Of a stretch of 33,759 bases of DNA, positions 30,615-33,759 are shown in pieces. The position numbers and the translations under genes were made by a program. A model generated the notes under the pieces. The model did not search any database. It saw nothing but the letters and a program-made list of their open reading frames with translations, and was not told the DNA's origin. How positions within the stretch are numbered: the stretch's first letter is position 1; each line of letters begins with the position of its first letter. The stretch comes from Nevskia sp. (GTDB lineage Bacteria > Pseudomonadota > Gammaproteobacteria > Nevskiales > Nevskiaceae), in assembly GCF_021732705.1 (NCBI RefSeq), contig NZ_JAKFUM010000024.1, positions 1 through 33,759 on the forward strand, in the 5' to 3' direction.

Positions 30615-31811
30615 ATGGCAACAGGCATCAAGGACAAGGTCGCAATCCTCGGCATGGGCTGCTCGAAGTTCGGCGAGCGCTGGGATGTCGGCAGCGAGCA
30701 GCTGATCAGCGAGGCGTTCAACGAAGCGCTGGCCGACGCCGGCATCGAGCGCCGGCAGATCGAAGCCGCGTGGTTCGGCTCCGCACTCGATTCGGTCAAT
30801 GTCGGCAATTCGGCGATCCCGCTGGCCACGGCACTGCGCCTGCAGGGCATTCCGGTCAGCCGGGTCGAGAACATGTGCGCCACCGGCACCGAAGCGCTGC
30901 GCGGCGCGGCCTACGCGGTGGCCAGCGGCGCGGTCGACATCGCGCTCGCGGTCGGGGTCGAGAAGCTCAAGGACACCGGCTACGGCGGCCTGCCGGTACC
31001 GGGCAAGGGCACCCTGAACGATCTATGGATGCCGTACTGCTCCGCCCCCGCCGGTTTCGCCCAGCTCGCCGCCGGGTATCGCGCGAAGTATCGGCTGGAT
31101 CGCGACACGCTGAAGAAAGCGCTGGCGCACGTCTCGTTCAAGAGCCACCAGAACGGCGTCAAGAGTCCGAAGGCGCATCTGCGCAAGGCGGTCAGCCTGG
31201 ACACCATCCTCAATGCGCCGCTGATCGCCGAACCGCTCGGCGTGTTCGACTGCTGCGGCGTCAGCGACGGCGCGGCCGTCGCCATCGTCACCACGCCGGA
31301 AATCGCGAAGGCGCTGGGCAAGCACGATCGGGTGACGATCAAGGCGCTGCAGCTGGCCTCGAGCAGCGGCATCGAATCCGGCACCGGCGACTGGGATGGC
31401 AGCAATGTGCCGAACACCCGCAGCGCCGCGGCCGCCGCGTACAAGGAAGCCGGCATCACCGATCCGCGCCGGCAGCTGAGCCAGATCGAGGTCCACGACT
31501 GCTTCTCGATCACCGAGCTGGTGACGATGGAAGACCTCGGCCTGTCCGCCGACGGCGAAGCCTGGCGCGACGTGCTCGACGGGGTCTACGACGCCGATGG
31601 CGAAGTGCCGTGCCAGATCGACGGCGGCCTGAAGTGCTTCGGCCACCCGATCGGCGCCACCGGCCTGCGCATGGTCTACGAACACTACCTGCAGCTGCTC
31701 GGCCGTGCCGGCGAACGCCAGTTGAAAAACCCGACGCTCGGCCTCAGCCATAATCTGGGCGGCGTACCCTACAACGGCGTCGCCGCGATCAGCATCGTCG
31801 GCCTGCTGTGA
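30615..31811 (+). CDS. SCP2-type thiolase family protein
   Basis: This 398-residue thiolase-fold enzyme has the nucleophile C88 in VENMCATGTEALRGAAYAV, the HDCFSITELV loop in place of NEAF, and H344 in CFGHPIGATG. Like other SCP2-type thiolases it has SHNLGGVPYNG at the end where classical thiolases carry the second cysteine. It starts 26 nt after the HMGS/DUF35 fusion. Pairs of this kind (thiolase plus DUF35 partner) include BbsB/BbsA in toluene degradation and the Ltp2-DUF35 aldolase of steroid side chains. It may do thiolysis or a retro-aldol cut; the retained cysteine favours thiolysis. Confidence 0.87.
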   Translation: MATGIKDKVAILGMGCSKFGERWDVGSEQLISEAFNEALADAGIERRQIEAAWFGSALDSVNVGNSAIPLATALRLQGIPVSRVENMCATGTEALRGAAYAVASGAVDIALAVGVEKLKDTGYGGLPVPGKGTLNDLWMPYCSAPAGFAQLAAGYRAKYRLDRDTLKKALAHVSFKSHQNGVKSPKAHLRKAVSLDTILNAPLIAEPLGVFDCCGVSDGAAVAIVTTPEIAKALGKHDRVTIKALQLASSSGIESGTGDWDGSNVPNTRSAAAAAYKEAGITDPRRQLSQIEVHDCFSITELVTMEDLGLSADGEAWRDVLDGVYDADGEVPCQIDGGLKCFGHPIGATGLRMVYEHYLQLLGRAGERQLKNPTLGLSHNLGGVPYNGVAAISIVGLL

Positions 31812-31867
31812 TCCAACGGGCAGGGCGCGATCCGTCTGGGCTGGACGCGTCAAACGCCGTGCCCATG

Positions 31868-31964
31868 GTCGGGTACCGTACAGTCACTGTGCACTGATTC
31901 ACGTCAGAATTCCGGCGTGGAATCGTTCGTGCATGGAACTCGGTATACGAACGGCCATGGCCGC
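31868..31964 (+). promoter_or_regulatory. Upstream region of the MarR gene with a weak operator copy and a 12-bp palindrome
   Basis: GTCGGGTACCGTAC (31868-31881) keeps the right half of the GTATGG-type site but matches the left half at only four of six positions. Further on, CGGCCATGGCCG (31953-31964) is a perfect palindrome followed at once by CGATAAT, a possible -10. Either could serve autoregulation by the MarR protein; neither is firm. Confidence 0.4.
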
Positions 31965-32018
31965 GATAATCTAAAAAACGACACGAGCGAGTGTCCGTTT
32001 TCATTGACAGGATCAAAC

Positions 32019-32615
32019 ATGGCAGCGACGCGGGCCACGACCAGCAGGGTCGCCAAAGTCACCAAAGCCATTGCCGAAGCGCGTGGCACCGACGATCTGT
32101 CGATGGCCCGCGGCGCCCGTCCGAGCGAGATCGACATCATCCCGTCGGAACTCGATGACAGTGCGCGCGAAGGCATCCGGCTGAGCTTTTTGATCCACGA
32201 TGTGTCGCGGATGCGCCGCAGCGCCTACGACACCTTCATGAAACCGTTGGGCGTGACCCGTGCGCAATGGTGGGTGCTGGCGCATCTGTCGCGTCACGAC
32301 GGCATGATGCAGACGCAGCTGGCGGATGTGCTTGAAGTCGGCAAGGCCAGCCTCGGCGATGTCATCGAGAGTCTGGAGTCCGCGGGCTGGGTCACGCGCC
32401 GCCCGGACCCGAACGACAAGCGCGCCAAGCGCGTCTATCTGACCCGGCCTGCCCAAGGGCTGATCAAGCGGATGACGGCGCTGGAAGTCGAGTTCAACCA
32501 GCAGGTGCTGGCCGACCTGTCGACCGACGAGCGCGTGGCGCTGTTCAACGCGCTGTTGAAGGTCAAGCAGTCGATCGCCCGCATCACGGCGCCGAAGGCC
32601 GCGTCGCCCGAGTGA
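32019..32615 (+). CDS. MarR-family transcriptional regulator
   Basis: This 198-residue regulator has a MarR winged helix: LGVTRAQWWVLAHLSRHDGM, TQLADVLEVGKASLGDVIES, then the wing ESAGWVTRRPDPNDKRAKRV and YLT. Long helices on both sides should form the dimer. I chose the ATG at 32019 with CAGGAT before it; an in-frame start at 31917 lies upstream of the likely promoter. The N-terminus is about 50 residues longer than in a typical MarR protein, with a basic start and an acidic EIDIIPSELDD part. MarR proteins in catabolic clusters usually respond to an acyl-CoA or aromatic ligand, so it could control the neighbouring genes, but its target site is not known. Confidence 0.87.
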   Translation: MAATRATTSRVAKVTKAIAEARGTDDLSMARGARPSEIDIIPSELDDSAREGIRLSFLIHDVSRMRRSAYDTFMKPLGVTRAQWWVLAHLSRHDGMMQTQLADVLEVGKASLGDVIESLESAGWVTRRPDPNDKRAKRVYLTRPAQGLIKRMTALEVEFNQQVLADLSTDERVALFNALLKVKQSIARITAPKAASPE

Positions 32616-32699
32616 ATCGCGATGCGCCGTGGCCGTCGATCACGGCCACGGCGAACATCATCGGTTGACGCGGATCGGGCTGGACTGCCTCGCGCCGGC

Positions 32700-33452
32700 T
32701 CAGGCCGGCATCGACGACGGCAAGCCGCCTCGCGCCAGCGCCACGCGCTCACCGGCTTCCTCGCGCACCAGTTCCTGGTGCATGTACCAAGTGGTGCCGA
32801 TCAGGTACGTCCCCCAGACCACCATCGGCACGTAGAAGCCGAGCAAGCCATCGTAGGCAAACGGCCCGCTCTTGAAGAACGCCGGGCCGGCCGCGGTGAT
32901 CAGGCTGGCGGCGCCCGCAAGCGTCAGCCACGAGAACCAGCGCGGAATCATCGGCACTTCGCGGGTGTCCTGGAACTCGACGACGGCGGTGGCGATCATC
33001 TCGATCGCGAGATAGATCCAGCCGAGCAGGAACGCGAACCACGACCAGTCGTACCAGGCCTGGATCACGTCGCCGCTGGTCTCGACGCGGTAGGCGCAGA
33101 CGATCCAGGCGCAGGCGTTGAAGAAGATGATCAGCGAGATGAAGATGCCGCAGACGCCGGCGGTGATCGACCACAGCGGATAGCGGCCTTCGATCTTCGA
33201 CAGCATGATGCCGAACTGGATCGAGCCCGGCGTCAGCAGGCCGGCGGCGATGTAGAAGATCGTGCAGCCGATGATCGTGCCCCAGCGATGCTCTTCGGTG
33301 AACCACTGCTTCGCCGTTTCCGCGCTCACGTCCCCCGGCAGCGGCGCATAGAAATGCGCGATGCCGAGCCAGCCAACGACCGTCAGCGCGGCAAAAATCC
33401 ACGTGCACCACAACCCCACTTTCTGCGATGCGATGCTGGCCTGCTTCTGCAT
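32700..33452 (-). CDS. Integral membrane protein of unknown function, six predicted helices
   Basis: This 250-residue protein has about six hydrophobic helices, for example VGLWCTWIFAALTVVGWLGI, IIGCTIFYIAAGLLTPG, AGVCGIFISLIIFFNACAWI, FAFLLGWIYLAIEMIATAVV and FYVPMVVWGTYLIGTTWYMH. There is a short loop after helix 1 (PGDVSAETAKQWFTEEHRWG). The start at 33452 has a strong GGGAGGAG site. I recognise no named family or catalytic motif. It lies 123 nt downstream of etfA on the same strand and faces the MarR gene, so it may belong to the same catabolic locus; a transport or sensing role would be a guess. Confidence 0.75.
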   Translation of the reverse strand: MQKQASIASQKVGLWCTWIFAALTVVGWLGIAHFYAPLPGDVSAETAKQWFTEEHRWGTIIGCTIFYIAAGLLTPGSIQFGIMLSKIEGRYPLWSITAGVCGIFISLIIFFNACAWIVCAYRVETSGDVIQAWYDWSWFAFLLGWIYLAIEMIATAVVEFQDTREVPMIPRWFSWLTLAGAASLITAAGPAFFKSGPFAYDGLLGFYVPMVVWGTYLIGTTWYMHQELVREEAGERVALARGGLPSSMPA

Positions 33453-33574
33453 GACGACTCCTCCCGTGCGATGTCGACTTCGCAGTCCGCGACGACTGCC
33501 CCGAGCCGGCTGATATTTTCAGGCTGCGGCGTCCGGCATCGCCACCGCGCTGTTTCCTGCGTGACGCCTGGCCC

Positions 33575-33759
33575 TCAGGCCTTCGCTTCGAGTTCCGGCA
33601 CCAGGGTGAACAGGTCGCCGACGAGGCCGTAATCGGCCACTTCGAAGATCGGGGCTTCCGGGTCCTTGTTGATGGCGACGATGGTGCGGGCATCCTTGAT
33701 GCCGGCCAGATGCTGGATCGCGCCCGAGATGCCGATCGCGAAATACAGTTCCGGCGCGA
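33575..33759 (-). CDS. etfA: Electron transfer flavoprotein alpha subunit, C-terminal end
   Basis: About 60 C-terminal residues are visible, running off the right edge. They read [20 protein letters not shown], then [20 protein letters not shown] and [12 protein letters not shown], the FAD-binding end of EtfA, where the SGAIQH segment contacts the flavin. EtfAB carries electrons from acyl-CoA dehydrogenases to the quinone pool, so its presence beside beta-oxidation genes fits. The rest of the gene, and probably etfB, lies to the right of the window. Confidence 0.93.
   Translation of the reverse strand, partial: APELYFAIGISGAIQHLAGIKDARTIVAINKDPEAPIFEVADYGLVGDLFTLVPELEAKA

Noticed and set aside
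1-33759. CRISPR arrays, tRNA or rRNA genes, insertion sequences and integrase sites
   Set aside because: I saw no regularly spaced repeats, no cloverleaf-like or rRNA sequence, and no transposase or integrase motif in any credible frame.

Overview
This window is a GC-rich proteobacterial chromosome segment. The gene types (acyl-CoA catabolism, DUF1302/DUF1329 envelope proteins, an MMPL transporter, arsenosugar genes) fit a gammaproteobacterium that degrades hydrophobic or cyclic carbon compounds, for example a Nevskiales/Solimonadaceae-like lineage. That placement is inferred from gene content, not from a marker gene. I see no rRNA, tRNA, CRISPR array or insertion sequence.

Region 1 (1-9440). 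After the tail of an MDR oxidoreductase, a long minus-strand operon reads from 8701 down to 674. It encodes an ArsM-type arsenite methyltransferase, the radical SAM enzyme ArsS, a VTT-membrane-domain/MerA-like flavoprotein fusion, a DUF547 gene, a haloalkane dehalogenase-like gene, a sterol desaturase-like di-iron protein and two glycosyltransferases of the TIGR04283 and TIGR04282 families. This is an arsenosugar-type biosynthesis cluster. Its middle is decayed: the DUF547 gene carries several frameshifts and the dehalogenase-like gene has lost its lid region. A divergent AraC-family regulator next to arsM is also a remnant.

Region 2 (9441-16215). A plus-strand operon encodes BadI-type 2-ketocyclohexanecarboxyl-CoA hydrolase, a FadB-like hydratase lacking its dehydrogenase domain, a MaoC-type hydratase pair, a Cat1-type CoA transferase, an MFE2-like short-chain dehydrogenase and a thiolase. 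It ends at a good intrinsic terminator. Together these can open an alicyclic beta-keto ring and take the product through beta-oxidation.

Region 3 (16265-25912, minus). A secreted helical-repeat protein stands alone downstream of a terminator. Before it comes a four-gene envelope operon: Tat-exported DUF1329 protein, Ycf48-like beta-propeller, DUF1302 outer-membrane barrel and MMPL/RND transporter. DUF1329 is broken by one in-frame amber codon. The junctions between the genes carry strong stem-loops.

Region 4 (25913-33759). A 646-nt gene-free stretch holds two hairpins and an operator-like palindrome. Then come minus-strand scoAB (3-oxoacid CoA-transferase) and a CitE-like CoA ester lyase, a divergent plus-strand pair (HMG-CoA-synthase-like protein fused to a zinc-ribbon/OB domain, and an SCP2-type thiolase), a MarR regulator, an unknown six-helix membrane protein and the end of etfA.

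The most suggestive unifying signal is a palindrome of the form GTATGG-N2-CCRTAY. It lies upstream of badI (9659), in the gene-free stretch (26431) and between the CoA lyase and HMGS-like genes (29044), with a weaker copy before the MarR gene (31868). I infer one catabolic regulon joining ring cleavage, CoA transfer, acyl condensation or cleavage and perhaps envelope transport.
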